Of a stretch of 64,000 nt of DNA, positions 1 to 10,173 are shown piece by piece. The position numbers and the translations under genes are program-made. The notes beneath the pieces were generated by a model. That model was given only the letters and a program-made list of their open reading frames with translations, was not told the origin of the DNA and searched no databases. How positions within the stretch are numbered: position 1 is the first letter of the stretch; each line of letters starts with the position of its first letter. Source of the DNA: Xenophilus sp003671765 (lineage in GTDB: Bacteria > Pseudomonadota > Gammaproteobacteria > Burkholderiales > Burkholderiaceae_C); the NCBI GenBank assembly GCA_051414805.1, contig CP166702.1:5394001-5458000 (forward strand), given 5' to 3'.

Positions 1-716
1 AACTTGGCGTAGGTCCAGCCGCGGCCGGCCTCGCCGATGAGGTTCCCGCGCGGCACCTTCGCGTCGTCGAAGAAGACGGCGTTCAGGTAGTGCCGGCCGT
101 CGAGCATGCGGATCGGCTGCACCGTCACGCCCGGCGTCTTCATGTCGATGAGCAGGAAGGAGATGCCCTCCTGCTTGCGGCCTTCGCGGCCGGTGCGCAC
201 CAGGCAGAACATCCAGTCGGCGAAGTGCGCGTAGGAGGTCCAGATCTTCTGGCCGTTGACGACGAAGTGATCGCCGTGGTCGTCGGCCTGGGTCTTGAGC
301 GAGGCCAGGTCCGAGCCCGCGCCGGGCTCCGAGTACCCCTGGCACCACCACACCGACGAATCGCGGATCGCCGGCAGGTGCTTCGCCTTCTGCGCCTCGG
401 TGCCGAAGGTGTAGATCACCGGGCCGACCATTGCCGGGCCGAAGACCTGCAGTTCGGGGCAGTGCATCTCGCCGGCCACGCGGTTGAAGATGATCGTCTG
501 CATGGCCGACCAGGCCTGGCCGCCCTGCTCGCGCGGCCAGGCGCCGGTGAACCAGCCCTGGCGGCCGAGGATCTGCTGCCAGCGCATGAAGTCCTCGCGG
601 TCGAGGAATCGGTCCAGCCGCACCTTCTCGCGGATGTCGGCCGGCAGCTGCGCGCCGATGAAGGCGCGCACCTCGGCCTCGAAGGCCTGCTCGGCGGGGG
701 AAAGCGTCAGGTCCAT
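1..716 (-). CDS. Acyl-CoA dehydrogenase, 3' end beyond window
   Basis: Flavin-dependent acyl-CoA dehydrogenase that would introduce an alpha-beta double bond into a CoA thioester. The first 238 residues are visible, from ATG at 716 (MDLTLSPAEQAFEAEV); the C-terminal helical domain lies outside the window. The FAD/substrate-contact stretch WWCQGYSEPGAGSDLASL and the following NGQKIWTSYAH are clear. It is a close paralogue of the dehydrogenase at 22230-23426, sharing long identical blocks such as EGRKQEGISFLLIDMK. It begins 8 bases after the stop of the next dehydrogenase, so the two are cotranscribed. Such large/small dehydrogenase pairs resemble the PimC/PimD pair for dicarboxyl-CoA, but the substrate cannot be read from sequence. 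Confidence 0.93.
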   Translation of the reverse strand, partial: MDLTLSPAEQAFEAEVRAFIGAQLPADIREKVRLDRFLDREDFMRWQQILGRQGWFTGAWPREQGGQAWSAMQTIIFNRVAGEMHCPELQVFGPAMVGPVIYTFGTEAQKAKHLPAIRDSSVWWCQGYSEPGAGSDLASLKTQADDHGDHFVVNGQKIWTSYAHFADWMFCLVRTGREGRKQEGISFLLIDMKTPGVTVQPIRMLDGRHYLNAVFFDDAKVPRGNLIGEAGRGWTYAK

Positions 717-724
717 CGTGCGGC

Positions 725-1855
725 TCAGCTCGCCATGTAGCGCTCGACGTGCCAGTCGCTGTCGCCGAAGGTGGTGGCGATCATCGACAGGCGCTTGAAG
801 TAATGGCCCACGGCGAGCTCCTCGGTCACGCCCATGGCACCGTGCATCTGGACCGCCTCCTGCCCCACGCGCTTGGCCGTGCGGTCGATCTCGATCTTGG
901 TGGCCGACAGCGCCTTGCGCCGCGCCGCGGCGTCGCCCTCGCGCAGCATGAGCGCGCCGTAAAGCGCCATCGAGCGCGCCTCGTCCAGCGCGATGTACAT
1001 GTCGACCATGCGGTGCTGCAGCGCCTGGTTGGTGCCGATGGGGCGGCCGAACTGCTGGCGGGTCTTGAGGTACTCCAGCGTGCTGTCGACCAGCACCGCC
1101 ATCGCGCCCACGGCTTCCGACGCGAGGGCCGCGATGCCCTGGTCGATCACCCGCTCCAGCGCGTCGCCCGCCGCGCCCTCTTCGCCCAGGCGACGCGCCG
1201 CGTCGACGCGCACCCGGGTGAGCACGAGGTCGGCCGTGCGCTGGCCGTCGTGCGTCGCGTAGGGCGTGAGCGCCACACCCGCGGTGCCCGCATCGACCAC
1301 GAAGGCGCTCAGCCCGTCACGGTCGGCCGTGCCGCCCCCGGTGCGTGCGACGACGATGAACTGGTCGGCCGTGGGGCCGCCGTACACCAGCGTCTTGCTG
1401 CCGTCGAGCACGTACCCGCCGCCGTCGCGGCGTGCCGTGGTCTCGCAATGCGTGCTCTCGTAGCGCGAACCGGGCTCGGCGTAGGCCAGCGCCAGCTTGC
1501 GCTCGCCACCCATCATGGGCTGCAGCCATTCGGCCTTCTGCGCCGCGCTGCCCAGCGCGCTGAGCATGCCGCCGCCCAGCACCACGCTGGCGAGGTAGGG
1601 CTCCAGCAGCAGGCCGCGACCGACACCTTCCATCACGATGCCGGTGTCGGTCGCGTCGCCGCCGATGCCCCCCTCCTCCTCGCTGAAGGGAATGGCCAGC
1701 CAGCCGAAGTCGGCGTACTGGCGCCAGCAGCCCTCGTCGTGACCGGGTTCGCTGGCGGCCAGCTTGCGGCGGTGGGCGAAGTCGTAGGCCTCGCGCACGA
1801 AGCGCTCGACGCTCTCGCGCAGCTGGGTCTGTTCGGGGGTGTATTGGAGGTCCAT
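725..1855 (-). CDS. Acyl-CoA dehydrogenase, second subunit-like partner
   Basis: A 376-residue acyl-CoA dehydrogenase family protein. The N-terminal helical domain starts at MDLQYTPEQTQLRE, the middle beta domain carries LALAYAEPGSRYE, and the C-terminal domain has TRQQFGRPIG near residue 270 and the flavin-contact stretch QEAVQMHGAMGVTEE near 335. It is distant from the neighbouring dehydrogenase and looks like the small (PimD-like) partner of a heteromeric pair. It sits between livF and the dehydrogenase at 1-716 in one minus-strand operon with a branched-chain-type ABC transporter, which suggests that the imported compound is oxidised as its CoA ester. The usual catalytic Glu was not assigned with confidence. 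Confidence 0.9.
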   Translation of the reverse strand: MDLQYTPEQTQLRESVERFVREAYDFAHRRKLAASEPGHDEGCWRQYADFGWLAIPFSEEEGGIGGDATDTGIVMEGVGRGLLLEPYLASVVLGGGMLSALGSAAQKAEWLQPMMGGERKLALAYAEPGSRYESTHCETTARRDGGGYVLDGSKTLVYGGPTADQFIVVARTGGGTADRDGLSAFVVDAGTAGVALTPYATHDGQRTADLVLTRVRVDAARRLGEEGAAGDALERVIDQGIAALASEAVGAMAVLVDSTLEYLKTRQQFGRPIGTNQALQHRMVDMYIALDEARSMALYGALMLREGDAAARRKALSATKIEIDRTAKRVGQEAVQMHGAMGVTEELAVGHYFKRLSMIATTFGDSDWHVERYMAS

Positions 1856-1899
1856 ATCAAATCAGTTCGAGCACGCAGTGCGCAAGAAGCGGGGGTGGG

Positions 1900-2596
1900 T
1901 CATAACGCCAGGTAGCGCTGCTGGACTTGGGGGTTGGCATCGAAGGTGGCCCAGTCGCCCTCGAAGACGATGCGGCCGGTGTCGATGACGTAGACATACT
2001 GGGTGCAGCGGCGCGCGAACCAGATGTTCTGCTCGCACAGCAGCAGCGCCACGTTGCGCTCGGTGCAGCTGCGCACCACATCGTGCGCCATCTCCTCGAC
2101 GATGATTGGCGCCAGGCCCTCGGTCGGTTCGTCGAGCAGCAGCAGGCTCGGGCTGGCGGCCATCGCGCGCGCCACGGCCAGCAGCTGCTGCTGGCCGCCG
2201 CTGAGCTGGCCGCCGTATCGCTGCTGCAGCGGTGCCAGCATGGGAAAGCGCTGCATGATCTCGGGCACCGGCACGGCAGGCCGCTGCGTGCTCGCGCCGT
2301 AGCGCGCCATGGCGATGTTCTCGGCCACCGTCAGGTGCGTGAAGATGCGCCGGTCCTCAGGCACCAGCGACAGGCCCAGCCGCGTGCGCCGGTGCGTGGG
2401 CAGCGCGCCGATGTCCTGGTTGTCGAAGCGCACCGTGCCGCGCACGCGCGGCCCGGCATTCATCACGCTCTTGAGCAGCGTCGACTTGCCGGCTCCGTTG
2501 CGCCCGAGCAATGCGACGCGCTGGCCGGCCCCCACGCCCAGGCGCAGGTTGAACAGGATGTGGCTGTCGCCGTAGAAGGCGTCGAGGTCGCGGACG

Positions 2597-2604
<8 letters not shown>
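1900..2604 (-). CDS. livF: Branched-chain-type ABC transporter ATPase LivF
   Basis: A 234-residue ATP-binding protein of the HAAT (LivFGHMJ) family, which powers uptake of amino acids or, very often in Burkholderiales, aromatic and alicyclic acids. Walker A is GRNGAGKS at residues 34-41, the ABC signature LSGGQ at 134-138, and Walker B with catalytic Glu LLLLDEP at about 154-160. The EGLAP after Walker B is typical of LivF. It overlaps livG by 8 bases, so translation is coupled. The dehydrogenase gene begins 44 bases downstream. Substrate is inferred only from the CoA-metabolism neighbours. Confidence 0.93.
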
Positions 2605-3366
<762 letters not shown>

Positions 3367-3370
<4 letters not shown>

Positions 3371-5328
3371 CGCACACCTCCGGCCGGCTGCACGTCACCA
3401 GTGGCCACAGGCCGCGGCGCACCGTGTGGCTCGCGCGGTGCGCGCGGCCCCCACAGGCGCGCCTCCAGGCTGCGCCACAGCCCCACGGCGCCGTTGGGCG
3501 CGAGCAGGATGATGGCCAGCAGCCCGCAGCCGACGATCAGTTCCGACAGGCCGACCAGCGTGCGCGTGGCGTAGGTGATGGCGGCGAACAGCCCCGCGCC
3601 GACGACAGGGCCCCAGAACGAGCTCACGCCGCCGAGGAGGGTGTTGAGCATCGGCTGCGCCGAAGCGAGCCAGTGCACCTCCTCCACCGTGACGATGCGC
3701 GACCAAGGCGCATAGAGAGCGCCTGCCACGGCCGCGACCGAGCCCGAGATCACGAAGGCCGCAAGCCGGTAGCGCGCGACGTTCGTGCCCATGAAGGCGG
3801 CGCGCTCCGGGTCCTGGCGGATGGTCTGCAGCGTGCGCCCGAAGCGGCTGTGGAGCACCCACCACAGCAGCGCCGTGATGAGCACGCAGGCCGCGAGCAG
3901 GAACAGGTAGTACGCGTTCGAGTTCGTCAGGTCGAGCTGCACGATGCCCAGGCCCAGCTTCGGGCGCGGGATGTCGGTGATGCCGTCCTCGCGGCCCAGG
4001 AAGGAGCTGAAGCCGATGATGAGCCGCAGTGCCTCGGCCAGCGCCACGGTGAGCACGGCCAGGAACACGCCGGTCATGCGCCGCAGCGCGAGTGCGCCGA
4101 TGCCCCAGGCCGCCACGGCACCGAAGAGCGCCGCGGCCGCCAGCACCGCCAGGAAGGGCATGCCCTCCACATGCCGCAGCGCCAGCGCCGTGAGGTAGGC
4201 GCCGATGGCGAAGAATCCCGCGTGCCCGAAGGACACCAGCCCGGTGTAGCCGAAGAGGATGTTCCACGACAGCGCGAAGATCACCTGCACGAGCACCGTG
4301 CCCACCACGTACAGCGGCCCGGCGCCGACCCACAGCGGCAGCGACGCCAGCACGGCGACCAGCAGCACGCCCAGGCCCTGCCACACGCGCCGCGGCACCC
4401 GCGGCCGGTGCAGCACGCCGCCGCCGTGCGCCTCGTGGGCGCCTTCGGCCTGCATGCCCACGGCGGGGAACAGGCCGTTGGGCTTCCACAGCAGGAAGGC
4501 CGCCAGCACCACGTAGATCGCCAGCCCCGGCACCGAGGGCAGCAGCACCGTGTTCAGGCTCTGCACCAGCCCCAGCACCAGCGAGCCGATGAAGGCGCCG
4601 CGGATGTTGCCCAGGCCTCCGATGATGACGGCGAAGAAGGCGTACATGAGGTAGGAGTCGCCCAGGCCGGTCGACAGGCTCTGGTTGGGCAGCAGCAGCC
4701 CGCCCGCCAGGCCGGCGAGGAGGAAGCTCGCCATCACGCTCAGCGCGATGCCGAAGGACACGTTCAGTCCCAGCACGCCCGACATCCACGGGTCGGCCGC
4801 CAGTGCCTGCATCAGCTTGCCGAACCACATGCGGTGGATGGCGACCTCCAGCACGATGTAGACCACCACGCCCGCGGCGATGACGAAGATCTGGTAAGCC
4901 GAGAAGAACAGGCCGAAGGGGTTGAGCGGCTGGTCCAGTCCCGGCGGCGGATTGACCGAGAAGAAGTCCACGCCCCAGATGAGCTTGGTGACGCCGGTGC
5001 ACACCATCATCAGCGCGAAGGTGGCGATGAGCACGTAGTGCGGGTCGACATTGCGCAGCCGGCGCAGCACCAACCGGTCGGTGACGAGGCCGAGCAGCGC
5101 CGTCACCACGCCGCCCGCGAGCGCCGCGAGCAGGAACATGCCCAGCGACTGCACGTCGCGCCCCATGACCGAATAGGCCACGTAGGCGCCGATCATGAAG
5201 AAGCCGCCCTGCGCCATGTTCAGCAGGCGCAGCAGGCCGAAGATCAGCGTGAGGCCGGCGGCGACCACGAAGATCGCCATGCCGAAGGCGGCCGCGTTGA
5301 AGAACGCGAAGAGGATTTCGTTGGCCAT
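3367..5328 (-). CDS. Fused LivH-LivM branched-chain-type ABC permease
   Basis: A 653-residue membrane protein in which both HAAT permeases form one chain. Residues 1-290 are LivH-like (LTLIFGLLRLLNMAQGGFFM, later AVIIGGLGNIRGAFIGSL). A hydrophilic linker rich in His, Gly and Arg covers about residues 292-313. The rest is LivM-like, with GYTGLVSFGHAGFFAIGAYL and the cytoplasmic EAA-type stretch RTLQTIRQDPERAAFMG. No stop codon occurs between the halves, although Met292 (4455) could act as an internal start. The ATG at 5328 shares one base with the upstream receptor stop (TGATG), fixing the start. LivH and LivM are usually separate genes, though fusions are known. Confidence 0.9.
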
Positions 5329-6581
5329 CAGAGTTCGTACTTCTTGCCGGGCGCGGGCGGCTCGGCGATCAGGTTCTCGTCCAGCCGCACCACCTCCTCC
5401 AGGCCGTAGCCCGGTGCCGCGTCGCGCGCGCCGATCTTGGCGAAGTAGCACGAGCCGATGCCCTGGTGGTCCTCCTTGCGGATGCGGTAGGGGCCGGCGG
5501 CACTGTCGAACTGCAGCCCTTCCAGCGCCTGGATCACGGCCGCGGTCTCGGTGGAGTTGGCCTTCTTGATCGCATGGAAAATGGCCAGCGCCGAGCGGTG
5601 CGAGGCCTGCACGATGCCCGGCACCCAGGGCGTGCCGGCCACCTTCTGGATGTAGGTCGAGAGTTGCTTGCTGACCGGGAACTCGCTCTTGAACGGCTCC
5701 AGCTCCGGCGCCCAGAAGGTGGTGCCCCAGAGGTTGTTGGGCGTGGACTTGCCCATGGCCTTGGCGATCATGAGTTCGGTGCCGGCCTCGCCGATGACCT
5801 TGAACTTCCTGTCCATGCCGACGCCGCGGCCCTGCTGCAGCAGGCTCACGCACGGAGCCGCCGTGATGCCGACGAACAGGCCGTCCGCGCCTGAATTCAT
5901 CAGGCTGTTGATCTCGACCTTGTAGTCGGCCTTGTTGAGCGAGGCATAGACCGGTTCGACGAACTTCGCCTGGCGGCCCGCCTTGGCGGACGCGTCGCTC
6001 ACGCCCTTGTTGAAGAAGCGCACCACGTCGCGGCCGTTCTCGCTGTCGGGTGCGATCACGGCCCAGGTCTTCACGTCGGCGAAGCGCGTGGCCATCAGGC
6101 TGCCGATGCCGCCGTAGAGCATCAGCGCGTTCGATGCCGCACGGAAGAAGTTGGGGCTGAAGTTCTCGTGCGTGACCGACATCACCGTGGGCGCCGGCGC
6201 GACCACCACGGCGTTGAGTTCGCGCAGGATGGGCGCGATGGCCAGCGCCATTGGCGACTGCCCGGCACCGATCGACACGTTGACGCCCTCGCCCGCCAGC
6301 TCGCGCACCGCGGCCACGGCGCCGGCGCTGCTGAACTTGTCGTCGCGCACCACGATCTCGATCTGGCGGCCCAGCAGGCCGCCGTTCTCGTTCCATTGCA
6401 GCTGCGCGGCCTTGATGCCGTTGAGCCAGGCCGCGCCCGCCTCGGCGCCGATGCCGCTCATGGGCAGCATGGCCCCGATGCGCACCGGGCCGCCCTGGGC
6501 CTGCGCGAAGCGTGCGCCGCCGGCGCCGAGCACGGCCGCGGCGCCGGCGCCGCGCAGGAGGGAGCGTCTCTGGATGCTCAT
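5328..6581 (-). CDS. ABC transporter substrate-binding protein, branched-chain type (copy 1)
   Basis: A periplasmic receptor of the Peripla_BP_6 (leucine-binding-like) family, 417 residues. The N-terminus MSIQRRSLLRGAG followed by a hydrophobic, Ala/Gly-rich stretch to FAQAQ looks like a Tat signal peptide. The mature part starts GPVRIGAMLPMSGIGAEAG, the usual first beta strand. Longer upstream starts are possible in frame, but the start at 6581 places the twin-arginine motif correctly. It is strongly paralogous to the next gene upstream. It feeds the LivHM/LivFG complex; the two receptors may offer different substrates. Confidence 0.9.
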   Translation of the reverse strand: MSIQRRSLLRGAGAAAVLGAGGARFAQAQGGPVRIGAMLPMSGIGAEAGAAWLNGIKAAQLQWNENGGLLGRQIEIVVRDDKFSSAGAVAAVRELAGEGVNVSIGAGQSPMALAIAPILRELNAVVVAPAPTVMSVTHENFSPNFFRAASNALMLYGGIGSLMATRFADVKTWAVIAPDSENGRDVVRFFNKGVSDASAKAGRQAKFVEPVYASLNKADYKVEINSLMNSGADGLFVGITAAPCVSLLQQGRGVGMDRKFKVIGEAGTELMIAKAMGKSTPNNLWGTTFWAPELEPFKSEFPVSKQLSTYIQKVAGTPWVPGIVQASHRSALAIFHAIKKANSTETAAVIQALEGLQFDSAAGPYRIRKEDHQGIGSCYFAKIGARDAAPGYGLEEVVRLDENLIAEPPAPGKKYEL

Positions 6582-6600
6582 GGCGATGTCCTTGGCGTGC

Positions 6601-7851
6601 TCACAGGGCGACCGGCTTGCCGGGGCTGGGCGGCTCGGCCACCTCGGCCTCGCTGTAGGCGATGGCATCGACGATGCCGTAGCCCGGGTCGGCGTCGCGC
6701 GCGCCCACCTTGGCGATGTAGGCCTCGCCCAGGCCCTGGTGGTCTTCCTTGCGGATGTGGTACTTGCCCGTGGCCGTCTCGAAGTCCAGGCCCTCCAGTG
6801 CCGCGATCACGGCATCGGTCTCGGTGGACTTCGCCTTCTCGATCGCGTTGAACAGCGCCAGCGCACAGCGGTGGCTGGACTGCACGATGCTGGGCGGGTT
6901 CTTGTCGTTGGTGAGCTTGACGTAGCCGTCGTACAGCGCCGCGCTCATGGCGTGCTTCTTCCCGGCGTCGGTGCCGGGCACCCAGTAGCTGATGCTCCAG
7001 AGGTTGGCCGGCGTGGACTTCTGCATCGCCTTGGCGATCATCAGTTCGGTGCCGGCGTCGCCGATGACCTTGAACTTCTTGTCCATGCCCACGGCGCGGC
7101 CCTGCTGCAGCAGGCTGATGCACGGCGCGGCCGTCAGGCCGACGAACAGGCCCTGCGAGGGCGCGTTCATGAGGCTGTTGATCTCGACCTTGTAGTCGGC
7201 CTTGTTCAGGCTGGCGAACACCGGGTCGAGCACCTTCACCTGGCGGCCGGCCTTCTGCGCCGCGCGCTGCACGCCGATGGTGAAGAAGCGCGCCATGTCG
7301 CGGCCGTTCTCGCTGTCGGGCACGATGCACGACCAGGTCTCCACCTCCTTGAAGCGGCTGGTCAGCATGTTGCCGATGCCGGCGAAGGCGATGTAGGCGT
7401 TCCACGAGAGGCGGAAGAAATTCTTCTGGAAGCCCTCGTGCGTGAGCGACATCACCGTGGGGCACGGCGCGACCATCGCCGCCTTCAGCTCGGGCAGGAT
7501 GGGCGCGGTGGCCAGTGCCATGGGCGACTGCGAGCCGCCGATCAGCAGGTTGACGCCGCTGCCGGCCAGCTCGCGCGCCGCCGCCACGGCACCCGCGCTG
7601 GTGAACTTGTCGTCGCGCACCACCAGCTCGACCTGGCGCTTGAGCACGCCGCCCTTCTCGTTCCATTGGCCTACGGCCACCTTGGCGCCGGCCAGCCAGG
7701 CCGCGCCGGCCTCGGCGCCGATGCCGCTCATCGGCAGCATCAGGCCGATGCGGATGGGCCCGCTCTGGGCGAAGGCGGGGCGCGTGCCGACCGCACCGAG
7801 CACCGCGGCGGCCGCGGTGCCGTGGAGGAACTGACGTCGCTTGATCTGCAT
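6601..7851 (-). CDS. ABC transporter substrate-binding protein, branched-chain type (copy 2)
   Basis: First gene of the minus-strand liv/acyl-CoA dehydrogenase operon, 416 residues, Peripla_BP_6 family. A Tat-like leader (MQIKRRQFLHGTAAAA) ends near PAFAQ, followed by GPIRIGLMLPMSGIGAEAG. It matches the neighbouring receptor almost domain for domain (for example EINSLMN, ISLLQQGR and FKVIGDAGTELMIAKAM), so the pair arose by tandem duplication. The 19-base gap between them implies one transcript. Upstream lies a 205-base gap with an A/T-rich palindrome at 7899-7908. Confidence 0.92.
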   Translation of the reverse strand: MQIKRRQFLHGTAAAAVLGAVGTRPAFAQSGPIRIGLMLPMSGIGAEAGAAWLAGAKVAVGQWNEKGGVLKRQVELVVRDDKFTSAGAVAAARELAGSGVNLLIGGSQSPMALATAPILPELKAAMVAPCPTVMSLTHEGFQKNFFRLSWNAYIAFAGIGNMLTSRFKEVETWSCIVPDSENGRDMARFFTIGVQRAAQKAGRQVKVLDPVFASLNKADYKVEINSLMNAPSQGLFVGLTAAPCISLLQQGRAVGMDKKFKVIGDAGTELMIAKAMQKSTPANLWSISYWVPGTDAGKKHAMSAALYDGYVKLTNDKNPPSIVQSSHRCALALFNAIEKAKSTETDAVIAALEGLDFETATGKYHIRKEDHQGLGEAYIAKVGARDADPGYGIVDAIAYSEAEVAEPPSPGKPVAL

Positions 7852-7898
7852 GGCTCTTGTCTCCTGCCCACGCCGGCATCGATCGCCTTTGCGTGATT

Positions 7899-7908
7899 TG
7901 TTATAACA
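7899..7908. promoter_or_regulatory. Palindromic A/T-rich operator candidate upstream of the liv operon
   Basis: TGTTATAACA is a perfect 10-base palindrome 48 bases before the receptor start at 7851, inside an otherwise GC-rich 205-base gap. It overlaps a GTTATA core also found at 17636 and 21371. It may be a LysR or GntR site, or an A/T-rich promoter part; I see no convincing -35 with it. Confidence 0.4.
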
Positions 7909-8056
7909 GATTGCAGATGGTGGAGACGTCGCCGGCGGCTGTCACTGGCACAAACCCGTAGACGCGTACCGGGTCGGCACGCGCAAGCGCGAGCGCAGCC
8001 CGCACGCTGGTGCGGGACGAACGCAGGAGAGAAGGAGGGAGCCGGCGCCGCTGCGC

Positions 8057-8959
8057 TCAGCGCGCGTAGCAGCTCAGCATCACCGAGCGCAGCCAGCGGT
8101 TGGCGGCGTCGTTGTCGGTGCTGGCATGCCAGTACATGTAGGCGTCCATGGAGGACACCGGCGCGGGCATCGGCAGCACCTGGTTGCCGAACTGCTGGTT
8201 CGCCATGTGCGCATAGCTCTCGGGCATGGTGAGCACCAGGTCGGTCTGCGACACGGTGCGGCAGGCGGCGAAGTAGTACTGGCAGCGCAGCGCGATCTGC
8301 CGCTGCACGCCCAGCCGGCGCAGTTCGATGTCCTCGAAGCCGGGCCCCTGGCGCCGGGTGGTGACGAGGATGTGCCGCTGCGCCAGGTAGGTGTCCAGGT
8401 CGATGCTGCCGCGGATGGCCGGGTGGTCCTTGCGCGCGACCACGGCCACGCCATCGACGCTGATGCGGGTGAACTTCACCGCGTCCGACAGCGGCAGCAG
8501 CACGTCGACCGCCAGGTCGAGCGTGCCGGCGGCCAACTCACCTTCGAGGCTGCGGCGGTTGGCGCGCACGCTGGCGATCTCGACCTCGGGCGCCTCGCGC
8601 GCGAGCGTGCGCATCAGCGGCGGCATCACGGTCGATTCCATGAAGTCGCGCAATCCGATGACGAAGCGCTTCTTGGTGCTGGCGGGCTCGAAGCTCTGCG
8701 TGTCGTTGAGCAGCGCCCCCAGCGACTGCAGCGAGCCGCGCAGCGGGTCGATCATGCGCTTGGTCAGCGCGGTGGGCACCATCTTGTGGCCCTGGCGTTC
8801 GAACAGCGGGTCGTTGAAGAGGTCGCGCAGGCGCCCCAGCGCATGGCTGATCGCCGGCTGCGTGAGGTGCAGCTTCTCCGCCGCCTTGGTGATGCCACCC
8901 TCGGTGTAGATGGTGTCCAGGACGACGAGCAGGTTGAGGTCGACCCTCGAGATATGCAT
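8057..8959 (-). CDS. LysR family transcriptional regulator
   Basis: A 300-residue LysR-type regulator. The N-terminal winged HTH runs over residues 6-65, beginning VDLNLLVVLDTIYTEGGITK and continuing with LTQPAISHALGRLRDLF. This NodD/LeuO-like pattern (DLNLL, two-domain effector region after residue 90) is typical. It reads in the same direction as the liv operon and is divergent from the phosphotransferase gene at 9100, with 140 bases between. It is the obvious candidate regulator of one or both, by the usual LysR habit. No effector can be named. Confidence 0.9.
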   Translation of the reverse strand: MHISRVDLNLLVVLDTIYTEGGITKAAEKLHLTQPAISHALGRLRDLFNDPLFERQGHKMVPTALTKRMIDPLRGSLQSLGALLNDTQSFEPASTKKRFVIGLRDFMESTVMPPLMRTLAREAPEVEIASVRANRRSLEGELAAGTLDLAVDVLLPLSDAVKFTRISVDGVAVVARKDHPAIRGSIDLDTYLAQRHILVTTRRQGPGFEDIELRRLGVQRQIALRCQYYFAACRTVSQTDLVLTMPESYAHMANQQFGNQVLPMPAPVSSMDAYMYWHASTDNDAANRWLRSVMLSCYAR

Positions 8960-9099
8960 GGGCTGTATCCGGGCGCATGCCGCGCATTCATTGGCCGGCG
9001 CTGGCGGACGCGTTTAGCCTCGCCGGCTCGAGCCGCGATCATGCCTGCACGCCGCAGGCTGCGCATTCCCCGACGAGACACGCCCGCGCGGGCGCCCCC

Positions 9100-10167
9100 A
9101 TGTCCGACACCTTCACCGGCACCACCCCCGTCCGCGAGGGCCACCGCTTCGACGAGACCGCCCTGCGCGACTGGTTCGCCCTTCGCGTCGACGCCAGCGC
9201 CCGCCGCGCCTTCGCGCTGTCGCAGTTCAAGGGCGGGCAATCCAACCCGACCTTCCTCGTGGCCACGGCCGAACGCCGCTACGTGCTGCGGCGCAAGCCA
9301 ACGGGCGAGCTGCTGCCATCGGCCCACGCGGTGGACCGCGAGTTCCGCGTGATGCGCGCGCTCGAGGGCACCGGCGTGCCGGTGCCGCACATGCATGCAC
9401 TGTGCGAGGACCCTGCCGTCATCGGCTCCGCCTTCTACGTCATGGACTTCGTGGAGGGCCGCATCCTCTGGGACCCGAAGCTGCCCGGCCTGTCGAACGC
9501 CGAGCGCGCCGCGGTCTGCGACGACATGAACCGCGTGATCGCGGCGCTGCACGAGGTCGACGTGCAGGCCGCGGGCCTGGCCGACTACGGCCGCAGCGGC
9601 CGCTACGTGGCACGCCAGATCGACCGCTGGAGCCGGCAGTACCGTGCCAGCGAGACCGAGCGCATCGAAGCCATGGAACAGCTCATGGACTGGCTGCCCG
9701 CGCGCCAGCCGCCCGAGGGCGCGACGCGCCTGGTCCATGGCGACTACCGGCTCGACAACCTGGTGTTCGCGGCCGATGCACCGCGCGTGGTCGCGGTGCT
9801 CGACTGGGAACTCTCGACGCTCGGCGACCCGCTGGCCGACTTCGCCTACCACTGCATGGCCTGGCAGCTGCCGCCGCCCTTCCGCGGCCTGGGCGACCTG
9901 GACGACGAGGGCCTGCGCACCCTCGGCCTGCCCACGGTGCCCGACTACCTGCAGCGCTACCTCGGGCGGCGCGGCCTGCCGGCCATCGACCCCGCCGCCT
10001 GGCAGTTCTACGGCGCCTTCAACCTCTTTCGCGCGGCGGCGATCGCGCAGGGGATCCTGGGCCGCGCGCTGGCCGGCAATGCGTCCAACCCGCATGCGCT
10101 CGAGGCCGGCCGGCAGGCGCGCCAGCTGGCCGAGCTGGGCTGGCGCCACGCGCGCGCCGCGGGCTGA
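9100..10167 (+). CDS. Phosphotransferase (APH/ACAD10-like) family protein
   Basis: A 355-residue protein of the aminoglycoside-phosphotransferase-like kinase fold, in the subgroup that accompanies acyl-CoA dehydrogenases and resembles the kinase domain of ACAD10/ACAD11. The catalytic loop HGDYRLDNLVF is near residue 213, and the metal-binding LDWELSTLGDPLADFAYH follows near 235. The N-terminal lobe has FKGGQSNPTFLV. ATG at 9100 is preferred because homologues begin shortly before the EGHRFDE stretch; an in-frame ATG at 8977 exists. ACAD10/11-type kinases phosphorylate 4-hydroxyacyl-CoA for beta-oxidation, so a similar role on hydroxylated acyl-CoA is plausible but unproven here. Confidence 0.88.
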   Translation: MSDTFTGTTPVREGHRFDETALRDWFALRVDASARRAFALSQFKGGQSNPTFLVATAERRYVLRRKPTGELLPSAHAVDREFRVMRALEGTGVPVPHMHALCEDPAVIGSAFYVMDFVEGRILWDPKLPGLSNAERAAVCDDMNRVIAALHEVDVQAAGLADYGRSGRYVARQIDRWSRQYRASETERIEAMEQLMDWLPARQPPEGATRLVHGDYRLDNLVFAADAPRVVAVLDWELSTLGDPLADFAYHCMAWQLPPPFRGLGDLDDEGLRTLGLPTVPDYLQRYLGRRGLPAIDPAAWQFYGAFNLFRAAAIAQGILGRALAGNASNPHALEAGRQARQLAELGWRHARAAG

Positions 10168-10173
10168 GACACC

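Noticed and set aside
3424..5409. Plus-strand open frame of about 660 codons opposite livHM
   Set aside because: Antisense to a clear fused permease; its product is His/Gln/Arg-rich with no recognisable family.
5329..6396. Continuation of the livHM frame upstream of its ATG, giving an apparent 1009-residue protein
   Set aside because: This stretch is the receptor gene read in another frame; the receptor and permease meet at a normal TGATG junction.
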